Notes under the pieces: model-generated | Databases searched by the model: none | What the model was told of the DNA's origin: nothing | The model's input: the letters and a program-made list of their open reading frames with translations, nothing else | In this document: positions 45,798 through 58,889 of the stretch, one piece after another | How the letters are laid out: each line of letters opens with the position of its first letter | Numbering within the stretch: the stretch's first letter is position 1 | Source of the DNA: Zingiber officinale | Taxonomy: Eukaryota; Streptophyta; Magnoliopsida; Zingiberales; Zingiberaceae | Length of the DNA: 64,000 nucleotides | NCBI RefSeq assembly: GCF_018446385.1 | Contig: NC_055996.1 | Span: 48,406,365 to 48,470,364, forward strand | Direction of reading: 5' to 3' | Position numbers and translations under genes: made by a program

Positions 45798-46896
45798 ATT
45801 GGTATCAGAGCTAGGGTTTGCCTCTGTGTGTTTAGAATTCAAATTAATTATGCACATGTCATACATAATTTAGGCAGGATAATGGTAGGATATGCTAACT
45901 CTTTAGTTGCAGGCTCCAACTATTATGGCTTTTAGATGTTGTGTGTGATTGAACCCTTGGACATATCAAGGGCATTATTTTGTGTGTGCATGATTGTATG
46001 TAACTAATACAGCAGGATTTTAGAATTTTATTTTTGATCTAGAATACATATACATTCCTTTATGGAATATAGGATCGATATATGTAAAATTCTATTTTTG
46101 TCGCGGATCGTATGCTTGCGAGGCGTGGTACTTTTGGAGCACCAGAGGCGCAGCGGAATAAGAAGCAAGATAGATGCGACAACTGGACCCGGTGGTGGTG
46201 GCTAAAGATGACAACAGCTAGGGTTGGAGCACATGGAGAACAGTGATGGAAAAGGCCATAATAGTTGTAAAATTAATTTCCATATTTATTGCTTTTATTT
46301 ACTGTGATGTGTGTGTGTGCATGTGATGTATGCTAGCATATGTTAAAATTCCTCACCTTAAATAACTAAGTGGGAGAGGGATTTTTAAATAAATTTCACG
46401 GTCTCTATTACTAGTTTGTAAGTGATGCAAACAAACTTGCGCGTTGACTCTGAGTGCCTTCCTCCATATCGGATGAGTTTGTTTGCGGATCACTAGATCA
46501 AACTTCCATTTGGGTGGTTATAGGAAATTAACTAAGAGCGTGTGATCTTCCCCATCAGAAGGGACACAATCTTATTTAATGAACTAAGTATCAAGTAATG
46601 GTGTACACTTAGGCACATTTAATAGTATCCTCCCCATCGGAGTCACTGCTATTATTTGTGTGACTGAAGGAAAACCAACTATTAATTTTATTTGTCAAAA
46701 AGTTAGGTTGACAAGTATAAAATTAATGGGTAAAACCTCCTCTTTCAAATGTTTGATTTTATATACGTCCACACTATCGTGGCATGCAAAATTCATGGTG
46801 ATTTGAGGTGTTGGTTAATTTAAATAGTATTGTTTGAGGAATGAATATTATTTTAAATTTAGAGTCCTGACCAAAGTTACTTTTGTGATTCTTAGG

Positions 46897-49800
46897 ATGA
46901 CTTTCAACCCACTGACCATCATACTAAAAGAGAACAAGCTTACTGGTCCTAACTATATAGATTGGAAAAGAAATCTGGACATTGTTCTAACTGCTGAGAG
47001 CTATAAGTTTGTACTGACTGAGGCTTGCCCTAATGCGCCTAATGGTGAATCTACCCAAGAGGAGATTGAGTATCATAGGACATGGGTAAAAGCAGATGAG
47101 ATGACGCGGTGTTATATTTTGGCTTCAATGTCAAATGTATTGCAACATCAGCATCAAGATTTACCAACAACTTATGATATAATGAACAATCTCAAGGATC
47201 TCTTTGGTCACTAGGATCGGGCCTCTAGGCAAGAAGCTATGAGGAAATTAATGACAACCACCATGACAGAGGGTACTCCCGTGAGGGACCATATCCTAAA
47301 GATGATGGCTTATCTGAACGAAATACAAATCCTTGGAGGAGAAATTGATGGGGAAACCCAGATCGATATGATTCTCCAAACGCTACCCAGAAGTTTTGAG
47401 CAATTCTGCCTGAACTATAATATGAATAAAAGGATGTATTCATTGGCGGAACTACTGACAGAACTTCAGGTAGCAGAAGGGCTATTTCATCATAATTCTC
47501 ATATTTACTATGCTGAAAATGGTTCTACTTCTAAACCAAAAGGAAAGAAGAAGAAGAAACAGGTTGCCTCAGCAAAGAAGGTGAATAAACCTCAAGGTAC
47601 AGGACCAAAAGCTGGAATGAAGAAGCCGAAGGGCAAGTGCTTCATCTGCAAGCAGTCAGGACATTAGAAGGTAGACTGTCCTCGTAGGAATCAGAACAAT
47701 AAAGGTATATCTCATGCTCTAGTAGTTGAAACATGCTTAGCGGTGTTATCTACCAACACCTGGTGTGTAGATACGGGAGCCACTGATCATGTCTGCAATT
47801 CTTTGCAGGGGTTCCAGGAAATCCGACGACTATTTTAAGGAGAGATAACCGTCTACATGGGCAATGCTACTAAGGTGGCGGCTGCTGCAGTGGGAGACGT
47901 CTACTTATCTTTTGATAGGAATAGAAGTTTAGTTTTTAGAAATTATCTTTATGTATCCAGTTTTAGAAAGAATTTAATTTCAGTTTCTAAACTGTATTTA
48001 AATGGATATTCTGTTTCTTTCAATAACAATGTGGTTATAAAAAGAAATAGAGTTATTATATGTTCTGGTGCATTGGTTGGTAATTTATATACTTTAAATC
48101 CAATTTCTCCCACAAAGCAACAAATGAAAATTAATAACACATCTTCTAATTCCAATAAGAGAAAGGAACATTCGGAGATGAACCAAACGTATCTTTGGCA
48201 TCTAAGGCTTGGTCATATTAACTTAATAGGATTCAAAGACTCATAGCTGATGGACTCTTGGGTTCATTGGAGTTGAAAATTTTTCCAACCTGTGAATCTT
48301 GCTTGGAAGGTAAGATGACCAAGAGACCCTTTAAGGCCATGGGGTATAGAGCCAAAGATGCGTTAAAACTGGTTCATTCTGATTTGTGTGGTCCTATGTC
48401 TATCCAGGCAAGAGGTGGTTTTGAATATTTTGTCTCTTTTATAAACGATTATTCAAGATACGGATACATTTACCTGATGCGCTGCAAGTCTGAATGCTTT
48501 GATAAGTTCAAAGAGTACAAGGCTGATGTGGAGAAACGACTTGGTAAAATTATCAAGACACTACGGTCTGATCGTGGTGGCGAATACCTCTTAGGAGACT
48601 TTAGGAATTACTTATCAGAGGCTATGATTCAATCCCAATTGCCCACACCTGGTACACCCCAACAGAATAGTGTGGTAGAACGAAGGAATAGTACTCTTAT
48701 GGAGATGGTTAGATCGATGATGAGTTATTCAGAATTGCCAAATTCGTTTTGGGAATACGCTCTGGAAATGACAACGTACATTCTGAACTTGTTACCTTCT
48801 AAATCAGTATCTTCTATTCCCACAGAATTGTGGAATGGGCGAAAGCCCAGTCTAAGACATATTCAGATTTGGGGTAGTCCAGCACATGTGCTGAAACCAG
48901 ATGCTGATAAGTTAGAATCTCATACAGAAGTTCGCGTGTTTGTGGGTTATCCTAGAGGAACGAAAGGTAGTTTATTTTATAGTCCTAAAAACCAGAAAGT
49001 CATTGTTAGCACCAATGCTCAGTTTTTAGAAGAAGACTATATAATGGATCACTAGCCCAGTAGCAAAATTATTCTAGAAGAACTTAGAGAGGACACATCT
49101 ATTTTAGTACCAACAGTACAAAATGAAGTACCACAAGAAACTGCAACATGTGTCACACATGATACACAACCACAGACAGTGCCTCGTCGTAGTGGGAGGG
49201 TTGTGAGGCAACCTGAGAGATTCATGTTTTTGGGAGAGTCTTCGGACTTGATCCCGGGTAAACATGAACCTGATCCTCGGACATATGACGAAGCACTCCA
49301 AGATAAAGATGCAGTATCTTGGCAAAAGGCGATGAACTCTGAAATAAAATCTATGTATTCTAATAAGGTCTGGGATCTTGTAGAACCACCAGATGGTGTA
49401 AAAGCCGTTGGGTGCAAGTGGATCTACAAAAGGAAAAGAGGGACAGACGGGAAGGTAGAAACCTTCAAAGCAAGGCTTGTTGCAAAAGGGTACACTCAGA
49501 AAGAGGGAATTGATTATGAGGAGACCTTTTCACCGGTAGCTATGCTTAAGTCTATCCGGATACTCTTATCCATTGCCGCTCATATGGATTATAAGATTTG
49601 GCAAATGGATGCCAAGACAGCTTTCCTTAACGGAAGTCTTGAAGAAAACATCCATATGAGGCAACCAGAGGGGTTCATTGAAAAAGGCAAAGAGCATCTA
49701 GTGTGCAAGTTAAATCGGTCCATTTATGGACTGAAGCAAGCTTCAAGGTCTTGGAACATCCGGTTTAATGAAGTAATCCAGTCATATGAATTTATTCAGT

Positions 49801-50855
49801 GTCCGGATGAGTCTTGTGTATACAAGAAGTGTAACGGAAACGTGGTGGTATTTCTTGTACTATACGTAGATGACATTTTGTTAATTGGCAACAATGTTAA
49901 GGTGTTATCGGACGTAAGGGTATGGTTTCCCAAATAATTCGATATGAAGGACTTAGGAGAATGTGCACACATTCTTGGGATCAAAGTCATAAGGGATCGC
50001 AAGAAAAGAATGTTGTGCTTATCTCAAGTTTCATATATAGACACAATCCTTGCTCGTTTTAGCATGCAGAACTCCAAGAAAGGTTTATTACCTTTTAGGC
50101 ATGGAGTAACATTATCTAAAGAGATGTCTCCGAAGACATCAAAGGAGATAGAGGACATGAAGACAGTTCCTTATGCTTCGGCTATGGGAAGTCTAATGTA
50201 TGCAATGCTGTGTACGAGACCTGATATCTGTTTTGCCATGGGCATGGTTAGCAGATATCAGAGTAACCCTGGACAAGGACATTGGACTGCTGTAAAACAT
50301 ATATTGAAGTACCTGAGAAGGACTAGAGATTATATGCTAGTTTACCAAGCAGACGATTTACTCCCTGTGGGTTACACGGATTCAGACTTCGAATCAGATA
50401 GGGACAACAGTAAGTCTACATCAGGCTATGTGTTTACTCTAGGAGGTGGAGCCATTGCATGGAGGAGTGTTAAGCAGAGATGCGTTTCAGACTCGACCAT
50501 GGAAGCTGAGTATGTGACAACCTTTGAGGCAGCCAAATAAGCAGTATGGCTCAGGAACTTTCTAATGGACTTAGATGTGATTCCTGGTTTGCCCAAAATT
50601 ATCACAATTTATTGTGATAATAGCGGTGCAGTTGCAAACTCGAAGGAACCACGCACCCATAAGGCAAGTAAACATATAGAGCGCAAGTACCAGTTGATAC
50701 GAGACATTGTCAAGCGAGGAGAAGTTGTCGTCGCCAAGATTGAATCAACAGATAACCTGGTAAGTCCTTTCACTAAGGCCCTTCCGGCGAAAGCTTTTGA
50801 TCGGCATGTGGAGGGGATAGGAATTAGATGCATGGCAACAGATATGGCAGCTTAG
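46897..50855 (+). pseudogene. Copia A gag-pol polyprotein (about 1319 codons; stops and one frameshift)
   Basis: ATG 46897 starts MTFNPLTIILKENKLTGPNY, a UBN2-type gag, followed by a zinc knuckle CFICKQSGH whose next Trp codon is TAG (47665). Then: protease WCVDTGATDHV, pre-integrase YLWHLRLGHIN and CESCLEGK, integrase LVHSDLCGPM and PGTPQQNSVVERRN, RT KARLVAKGYTQKEGIDYEE and YVDDILLIGNN (about 49864), RNase H YTDSDFESD and SKHIERKYQLIRDI. Premature stops are at about 47212, 47665, 47836, 49053, 49935 and 50538. One base is missing near 48226 relative to Copia B. With that base the frame spans the whole length, so decay is mostly point mutation. It is the most complete pol in the window. Confidence 0.9.
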
Positions 50856-50877
50856 TCTTTTATTATAAGTGGGAGAT

Positions 50878-52496
50878 TGTTAGAGTGTATACTAAAAGCC
50901 TATCTTTTGTAAACATTTATTTAGTAATAAAGAATCATTTTTGGTCAAAAATATCGACATTTATGTAGTTGTTCAATTAATTTATATCGTAGATAACATG
51001 GTGTGTGGTGTCACACACAGAAGATCATGTTATCAGTTCTTTATAAATTATAAATAGTTGCTCATGACTAAGATGGAAAGGAATAAATCGTTGGAATAGT
51101 TGTAGTGTAATTAAGTATTAGTTTATCTTGACTAATGAATTACACTAGTGCACTCTAAGTGTATTGAGTAGGACTATTTTAGGTAAGTTATTTTTATACT
51201 GACTTAATAAAAGAACTAGACCTTAGTTATTATGGAAGTGTGTGCTCTTAATCCTAATATAATAACAAACACATATATTTAGTATTTATTTCTTTAACTT
51301 ATCAAAGGGTGAGATTTAGCTCGATAAATCAATAGGCTCGATAAGTTGGGAAATGATATTACTTATAGTGTGTGTTGTTGATTATAGAAGAAATCTGTGT
51401 CCTAGTTATCTAGGTTGAGAATGTCCCCAAGAGGAGCTCATAAAGATTGTCATGTTAAACCCTGCAGGTAGACTTAGTCCGACATGACAATGAGGTTGAG
51501 TGGTACTACTCTTGGAGCTAGATATTAATTAAGTGAGTTGTCAGTAACTTACTTAATTAGTGATCATTCGTTATCTTAAACACAGGGAGACTAACACACT
51601 CATGATAAGAAGGAGCAAATAATGTAATTTGGGATTGATGCGGTAGTGCAATAATAACTCTCTAGTGGAATGAGTTATTATTGATGAACTTGAGTTGTGT
51701 GTTCGGGGCGAACACGGGATACTCAAGCTCATCATAACCCCAAAACCAATTTATCCTCTAGGTCCCTGTCGTAGCCTCATTAATGCCTCTAATCCACTCA
51801 TGAAAAGCCCATCTTGGTGTCCAAGAAGGGGCCGACCCATGACTTGGTGACCAAGCCAAAGGGGCCGGCCATAATCTCCTTAAGGTGGCCGGCCACAAGA
51901 AGTTTGAAGGGTGCCAGCCACATATTTCAAATAAGGAGGGGTGTTTTGAATTTTTAAAATCTTCTCTTTGTAGATATCTACAAGTTTTAAAAGAGAGATT
52001 TTAAAATATAAAACTTTTCTTATTTGAATTAGGCCATATGATTTAAAAGAAAATTTAAAAGTTTTAAAACTTTCCATTTTTAACCATCCTCATGGTTTTT
52101 AGAAAAAAGGAAGAGAAGTTTTAAAATTAAAATTTTCTATTTTTGTAACCATGTTAAAAAAGGAAATTTTAGAAAAGAAGTTTTAAATTTTAAAACTTGG
52201 TTTTAATTTTTAAAACTTTTCTTTTTTAACATCCACATTAGGAAATTAAAAAGAGAGCTTGTAAAATTTTATAAGAGTTTTCCTTCTTTGCTTATAAAAT
52301 TTTTACAAGAGTATTTATTTCCTTTTAAGGGGCCGGCCACCCTTGCTTGGTGCCCAAGCAAGGGGCCGACCAAATCAATAAATCATCCAATCAATGATTT
52401 GATGATTGAATCAATCAAGAGGAAGTAAAAGGAAAAATAAAAGGGAAAAAGGAAAAACAAGAGGAAGATTTTAATTTTTGTAAAAAGTCTTTTCTT
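50878..52496 (+). repeat. 3' LTR of Copia A, truncated
   Basis: Collinear with the 5' LTR from TGTTAGAG to AAGTCTTTTCTTA, then interrupted where the 5' LTR goes on TTTGTCTTGGGC. About 800 bp of LTR are missing. Confidence 0.9.
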
Positions 52497-52952
52497 ACAA
52501 CAGTTATAAACTATTGTGGTATATAATTTTAATATATTTTATAACGGATAAAACCGTTGTCTTTTATCACTTTTTACAAAAAAAATCCGTTGTGGTTTAC
52601 ATAGTTTTAACAACATTTTTAACTGTTGTCTTTAATATTCATTAATACCAAACAACCAATCTTATTTTTATATAAGCAAACCACCAATACAAAACTAAAT
52701 ATTTACTACATTAAATCGAAAATAAACATCCATATATAATTCATCTTGTAGCCACACATATACAAGATGAGTAGTATCAAACCATGCATAAATCACATGT
52801 TTTCCAGTATTGTTCTCCATATGACTTTTACACATTAGCAAGGCAATTTACAACCTAACAAAGCTCACTCCTTGCATCAAAAGTCTCAAGCTACACGAAT
52901 TGACTGAGTTACGTACTTGCAACAGAAAAATTAAACAAAACTTATCAATTCC

Positions 52953-53570
52953 AGATTTAGATTTATTCATATAAATCTACATAAAAAACAAGCAATATAA
53001 CCAACTTATGGTCTAAGAAATAAAACTTATGCAATACAAACTTATGCAATACAAGCAATTCCAGGATTTCGCATAGCTCTAATATAAAACAATTCCAGAA
53101 TTCCAGAATTCTGATTTAGATTTATTCATATAAATCTACATAAAATACAAGCAATATAACCAACTTATAGTCTCAGAATTTAACTTATGCAATACAAACT
53201 TATGCAATACAAGCAATTCCAGGATTTCACATAGCTCTAATATAAAGCAATTCAATGACAATGGTCAATACCAGAATTCTAGAATTCTGATTTAGATTTA
53301 TTCATATAAATCTACATAAAAAAAAAGCAATATAACCATCTTATAGTCTCAGAATTTAACTTATGAAATACAAACTTATGCAATACAAACAATTCCATGA
53401 TTTCGCATAGGTCTAATATAAAGCAATTCTAGGACAACACTCATTTCCAGAATTCCAAAATTAGATTTATTCATATAAATCTACATAAAATACAAGCAAT
53501 GTAACCAACTTATAGTCTCAGAATGTAACTTATGCAATACAAACTAATACAATACAAGCAATTTAACCAA
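52953..53570. repeat. Four tandem units of about 157-178 bp
   Basis: Units start GATTTAGATTTATTCATATA at about 52953, 53110, 53288 and 53461 and continue with ACAAGCAATATAACCAACTT and CTTATGCAATACAA. The AGATTTAT/ATAAATCT inverted repeat opens each unit. Subunits of 16 bp (ACTTATGCAATACAAA) are themselves doubled. Confidence 0.8.
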
Positions 53571-53823
53571 CTTAGAGTTGTCTTGGTAACTTCCATTGGA
53601 AAACTTATGCACATAGATTTAAATTCGCAGAATAAGTTTACTCTGCCTGTGCCTGTCTAATAGATCAATGAATGCCATTGACCTTGCCATTGAGTTTCTA
53701 AATAATCAGTCAAAAATATTCTTAAAAGATACTCATGACAATAAGAAATTAACTAAACCTGCGGAAAATGCATCTAAACATTGATTTAGGATGCAGACTT
53801 GTTGAGTTATAGGCAGGATTGAC

Positions 53824-54070
53824 AAAATGACAAGAATTCTCCAACTGGTTGTCCAATTTTGTTTAAGCTAACATGCTTTTTAATTCCTTGGACCCTTAGC
53901 TTAACAAGCCTATCCATACGTGTACGCCCCCTTGATGTTCTTGTTGACTCTATTTCTGTAGATTCCATTACTGTTGGACCCTCGCAACTATTGTTAGTGG
54001 CAGAATTTGAAGTACTTCTATTTCGAGATGATGAGTGGCCAAATCATTCAAGCTTTTGTCATGCTTTTCC
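53824..54070 (-). pseudogene. En/Spm-type transposon ORF fragment
   Basis: Minus-strand translation HSSSRNRSTSNSATNN, MESTEIESTRTSRGRTRMDR, LVKLRVQGIKKHVSLNKIGQ and PVGEFLSFCQ. The RGRTRM...LVKL...G..I..N..GQPVGE pattern is the start of the plant Ptta/En/Spm transposase-associated family, judged from memory. Only this exon-sized part remains. Confidence 0.6.
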
Positions 54071-54499
54071 CATAAGCCTAGAGAAACTAGAAACCAATAG
54101 GCTTTCGCTAATCCTCTTCTATTTTTTGCGTGTGTTTTGTATCAAAGGATATACAAAATCACTGTTAGCATTAGAAAACAAAACTAGTTTGATTACGGTT
54201 GGTTGACTTATATACAACATGCTGAAAAATTAATCTAAAGATGTATATTTTCTGATCAGAAAATTACCGGGTACAAATATCTTTGTAGCTTCCCTAAGAG
54301 ATCCTAAATCTGTAATATCTTTTGCCTGTAGATGTTATGTGAAAACACAAGTAAAAGACAGTTCTTCTGCTCCATTAGTTAAGGAATACCCTTGATTTCC
54401 TATGCTCTGGATGTCGATACAACAACCTACAAAGAAAGAAAAACAAGCATCATCAAGAACAATATATAGAAAAAAAAACCCTCACTACAACAAAAACAT

Positions 54500-54830
54500 T
54501 AAAAGACAACGGTTAAAAACCGTTGTCGTAGGCCCTTTAAAACCGTTGTAATTGGCAGTGTTGTTAAAAGTGGGGGCTACGACAACGGTTTAAAACTGTT
54601 GTCGTAGAATGAAATGACAACAGTTTTGCAACGGTTTAAAACCGTTGTCTTTGAATGAAAAGACAACAGTTTAAAACCGTTGTTGTTTAGAGCACTTTTA
54701 ATAACGCTGCTGTCAGTTAAAACAGTTTTTGGGGCTACGACAATGGTTTTTAACCGTTGTCTTTTAGGGTGATAGACAACAATAATAACAATTTTAAATC
54801 GTTGTCTTTTAAACTATTGTCTTTTAATAC
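54500..54830. repeat. CACTA subterminal palindromic repeats
   Basis: At least eight copies of CAACGGTTTAAAACCGTTG-like inverted repeats, in both orientations. In En/Spm such repeats bind the TNPA-type protein; that role is by analogy. Confidence 0.8.
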
Positions 54831-55002
54831 CAATATATCATATTTCAATATAAATATATAATAAAAGCTTATAATCACAAAAGAAAGAATATTCCCCATA
54901 TCAATGTCATTCAAAATGTTACTTATACAAGAATTATAATCATAAAATAAGAAACATGTCTCATATTCAAATAAAATTTATCCTAATACAAATAAACTCC
55001 AT

Positions 55003-55379
55003 CTACAACTGCTTCCTATGGGGCAACTCCCTGAACGTTTGTGGGCTCATTTGTGGGCTCTCTTCCCTCAACGTGTCGTTGAGTATGACCAACTCCCTGA
55101 GCTGTTGCTTCTTGTAGTAGTCCATTGACTCGTCATGCAAGATTTGGAGTTTGAATAGTGACTATATTTCGATAATAACATTCGCGTCGACATCTTGTAG
55201 AACAATGAGGAGGATGCAACCTAGGTGAAAGTTTTTGTTGCCATAGGCTTCAGAAGATCTTCAAGGGTGGCAACAGCTTGGTTTAAGCGAGCATCAATTA
55301 TGTTTGGTGTAAATTCTGCCTCCAATAGTATGTGCAGTGGTTCGTTTAAGTGTTCATATCCAGATTTATCCCATAAGCT
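55003..55379 (-). pseudogene. Captured KH-domain (STAR/SPIN1-like) gene fragment
   Basis: Minus-strand exon-like part one (55379..55242) reads [37 protein letters not shown], then M. Part two (55134..55003) reads DESMDYYKKQQLRELVILND, TLREESPQMSPQ and ends with a stop. Together they match the end of the KH domain and the C-terminal tail of plant KH proteins of the SPIN1 / At4g26480 kind, recalled as ...LLKPVDESLDYYKKQQLREL. The 107 bp between them fit an intron at the usual place, but with GC instead of GT at the donor and AT instead of AG at the acceptor. The upstream part is cut off by Copia B. Normal members bind RNA. This piece is most likely a dead copy carried by the CACTA element. Confidence 0.75.
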
Positions 55380-57769
55380 TGTTGGAGTGTATATTGAAAG
55401 CCTAAGCTTTGTAAACATTCATTATGAATAAAGAATCACATTTGGTCTAATTATCTACATTTGTTTGTAGTTGTTCATTTAATTTATATTGTAGATAACA
55501 TAGTATGTGGTGTCACATACAGAAGATGATGTTATCAGTATCTTATAAATTATAAACAGAAGCTCACAACCAGAATGGAAAGGAACAAACCATTAGAAGG
55601 TCGTAGTGTAATTAGGTAATAGTTTATCTTGACTATATAATTACACTAGTACACTCAGAGTGTATTGAGTAGGACCATTTGAGGTCGTTCCTTTTATACT
55701 GACTTTATAAAGGAACAAAGACCTCAGTTATTATGGAAGTGTGTGCTCTTAATCCTAATATAATAACAAGCACATATGTTTGATATTTATTTCTTTAATT
55801 TATCAATGGGTGAGATTTAGTTCGATGAATCAATAAACCCGATAAATTGGGAAATGGTATCACTCATAGTGTGTGTTGTTGATTATAGAAGGAAACTGTG
55901 TCCTAGTGATACTAGGTTGATAATGTCCTCAAGAGGAGCTCATAAAGATTGTCATGTTAAACCCTGCAGGTGGACTTAGTCCGACATGATAATAAGGTTG
56001 AGTGGTACTACTCTTGGACTTAGATATTAATTAAATGAGTTGTCATTAACTCACTTAATTAGTGGCCATTCGATATCTTAAACACAGGGAGACTAACACA
56101 ATCATAATAAGCCGGAGCACAAAACTGTAATTTGGGATTGGTGCGGTAGTTCAATGATAGTTCTCTAGTGGAATGAATTATCATTGATAAAATTAAGTTG
56201 TGTGTTCGGGGCGAACATGGGATGCTTATTTTATCGGGAGACCAAAACCAATTCCTCCTCTCGGTCCCTATCGTAGCCTCTTATTTATAGAGTACTATAC
56301 CCACATATACCCACCTTCTATACCCACCTAAAGGGGGCCGGCCAAGCTAGCTTGGGAACCAAGCTAGGGCCGGCCTAAGCTTGGGTTTAAGGTGGCCGGC
56401 CCTAGTTTGAACCCAAGCTAGTAGGGCCGGCCATAATTAAATAAAAAAGAAATTTAATTTTAGATTTTATTATTATGTGGAAGATATAATTTAAAGAGAA
56501 TTAAAATTAAAATATCTCTCTTGTAAAGTTTTACAAAGATTAAAGAAAGAGATTAGATCTCTTTCCTTATTTGTAGATTGAGAGTTTTTATTTTCTTTAA
56601 AATTATTCACATGTTAATAAAATTAAAATTATAGATATTCCTTTTATTAACCATGAAGAGATTTTAAAGAGAAATTTTATTTTTAAAATTTCTGAAACAA
56701 ATAAGGAAAGTTTTAATTGTTGATTAAAACTTGTCCAATTTGTTTCCTCTTGATGTGGCCGGCCATCATTGTTTAATTGGGGAAATATTATTTTATTTTT
56801 CTCAATTAAATCATGTCAAGGAAATTAAGGAAAATTTGTTGTAATTAAATTTCCTAATTTACCTAGGCCAAGGAATATAAAAGAAGGGGTGAGGGTGCCT
56901 TCACAAGACACAACATCTATTATTCCTCTCCCTCTTTTGCTCCTTGGTGTGGCCGGCCATCATCTCCTTCTCTTCCTCTTGTGGTGGCCGAACCTCTCCC
57001 TCTCCCTTGGAGTTCTTGTGGTGGTCGGATACTACTCGGAGAAGAAGAAGAAGAAGGAGAGAAAGCTAGCATCTCTTGGAGCTTGGTTAGTATTTTGTTT
57101 TTCCTCCTTGGTGAAGTTTCCCTTTGTGGCCGAACCTTGCTTGGAGGAGAAGAAGGTGGTTGGTGGTTTCTCATCTTGGAAGATCGTTGCCCACACAACG
57201 TCCGAGGTTAGAAGAGGAATACGGTAGAAGATCAAGAGGTTTTTCTACAAGGTATAACTAGTAATTTCTATTTCCGCATCATGCTAGTTATTTATGGAAA
57301 TAATACCAAATACAAGAGGCTTACGTTCTAGTATTTCGAATATGGTTTTCGAAGTTGTGTTCTTTTGTTTCTTTCTTTTCCTTGTGATTTGATTGTTCTC
57401 TTTGGTTAACCTAAAGTTATTTTAGGAAATTAAATATTAGCTTTCTATTAAAGGTTTTGTCTAGTCGGTGGTGGTTGCTCCCATATCCAAGAAGGTCATG
57501 TGCCTCGCCACGTCGATCTGGGAACCTTATGGAAATTGATATTTAATGGAATTAATAACTTAAGGAGACTTGGGTCGAACGTGTTAAGTTCCGAGGAGAT
57601 CCAAGTCAAAACCTAAAAGAACAAATAGATTAAGTTTTGGATCAAGCGTGTTAAGTTCCGGAGATCCAAAATTTAATTTAAAAGAACACATGGTAGCTAG
57701 GAAAGGTTGGACCTTTGTACAAAATTTTTGTACGATGGAACCTATAGGCTTTCCGAGTAGCAACCAACA
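55380..57769 (+). repeat. 5' LTR of Copia B (2390 bp)
   Basis: TGTTGGAGTGTATATTG to GTAGCAACCAACA. TATA-like AATATAAAAG at 56873-56882 followed by a C/T-rich leader. GGCCGGCC motifs near 56336-56435. Pairs with 62784-64000 as far as visible. Confidence 0.9.
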
Positions 57770-58889
57770 AATGGTATCAGAGCTAGGGTTTTGCCTCTGT
57801 GTATTTGGTATTTAGTTTAATTATGCACATGTCATACATAATTTAGGCAGGTTAATAGTAGGATGTGCTAACTCTATGGATGAAGGATCCAACTATTATG
57901 ACTTTTATTTAATTATGTGTGTGATTGGACCCTTGGACATGTCAAGGGCAATTTATATGTGTGTGCATGATTGTATTAAAATACAGCAGGAGCTGTATTT
58001 AGTTTTATTAGAATTTTATTTTTGATCTAGATACATGTACATTCCTTTTATGGAATATAGGATCAAAATGTAAAATTCTATTTATGTCGCGGATCGAATC
58101 TTGCAAAGCGTGGAACCTTCTAAGGACCAGAGGCGCAGCGGAACTCGGAGCAAGATGGATGCGACAGTTAGACCCGGTGGCGGTGGCCAAATATGGCAGC
58201 AGCTTCGGATGACAACACACGGAGGACAATTAAAAATAAAAGCCATAATAGTTGAAAATTAGATTTTCTATTTATTGCTTTTATATTGTGCTGTGTGCAT
58301 GTTAGTTTACAAGTTTAGTAGGCTAGCATAGTTAAAATTCCTCATTTATAAATAACTAAGTGGGAGAGGGTTTTTTAAGTAAATCCCATGGTCTCCATTA
58401 CTGGTTTGTAAGTGATGCAAACAAGCTTGCGCGTTGGCTCTGAGTGCCTTCCTCCATAACGGATGAGCTTGTTTGCGGACCACTAGAACAGACTTCCATT
58501 TATGGATGACTATAGGAAGTTAATTAAGAGCGTGTGATCTTCCCCAACGGAAGGGGCATAATCTTATTAATGGACTTAGTGTCAAGTAATGGTGTACACT
58601 TAGACACATCTAATAGTATCCTCCCCAACGGAGTCACTGCTATTATTTGTGTGACCAAATAATACCAACTATTAATTTTATTTGTCAAAAAGTTAGGTTG
58701 ACAAGATAATAAAATTAATGGGTTTAAACCCTCCTTTTACAAATGTTGAATTTGTATACGTCCACACTAACGTGGCATACAAAATTCACGGTGGTTTAAG
58801 GTGTTGGTTAATTTAAAATAGTATTGTTTGAGGAATCAATATTATTCTAAATTTAGAGTTCTGACCAAAAGTTATTTGTGATTCTTAGG

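Larger units (their letters stand above)
43376..52496 (+). mobile_element. Copia element A (3' LTR truncated)
   Basis: 5' LTR 43376-45797, PBS 45800-45811, polyprotein 46897-50855, PPT 50867-50877 (AAGTGGGAGAT) and 3' LTR from 50878, cut off at 52496 by CACTA-like DNA. The 2.4-kb LTRs and the gag-PR-IN-RT-RH order place it in the large-LTR Copia group (Angela/Tork-like, inference). GTGGT precedes the 5' LTR as a possible target duplication, which cannot be checked because the 3' end is missing. Confidence 0.9.
52497..54482 (-). mobile_element. CACTA (En/Spm) element fragment
   Basis: Starts CAACAGTTATAAACTATTGTGG, apparently a CACTACAAC end with the first bases lost. Subterminal CCGTTGTC/AACAACGG-like repeats follow to 52640. 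The middle has a four-fold tandem repeat, and 53770-54070 codes on the minus strand for an En/Spm accessory domain. A second CACTA end begins at 54483. It lies in the 3' LTR of Copia A. Confidence 0.6.
54483..55379. mobile_element. Second CACTA element end carrying a host gene fragment
   Basis: CACTACAACAAAAAC at 54483 is a textbook CACTA terminal repeat. Subterminal repeats of ACGGTTTAAAACCGTTGTC type run to about 54830. From there A/T-rich DNA leads to a minus-strand KH-gene fragment (55003-55379), which is cut by Copia B. The far end is outside the window. Confidence 0.75.

Noticed and set aside
53859-54206. 115-codon plus-strand frame in the CACTA region
   Set aside because: It is the antisense of the En/Spm-type minus-strand sequence, which has the recognisable pattern.
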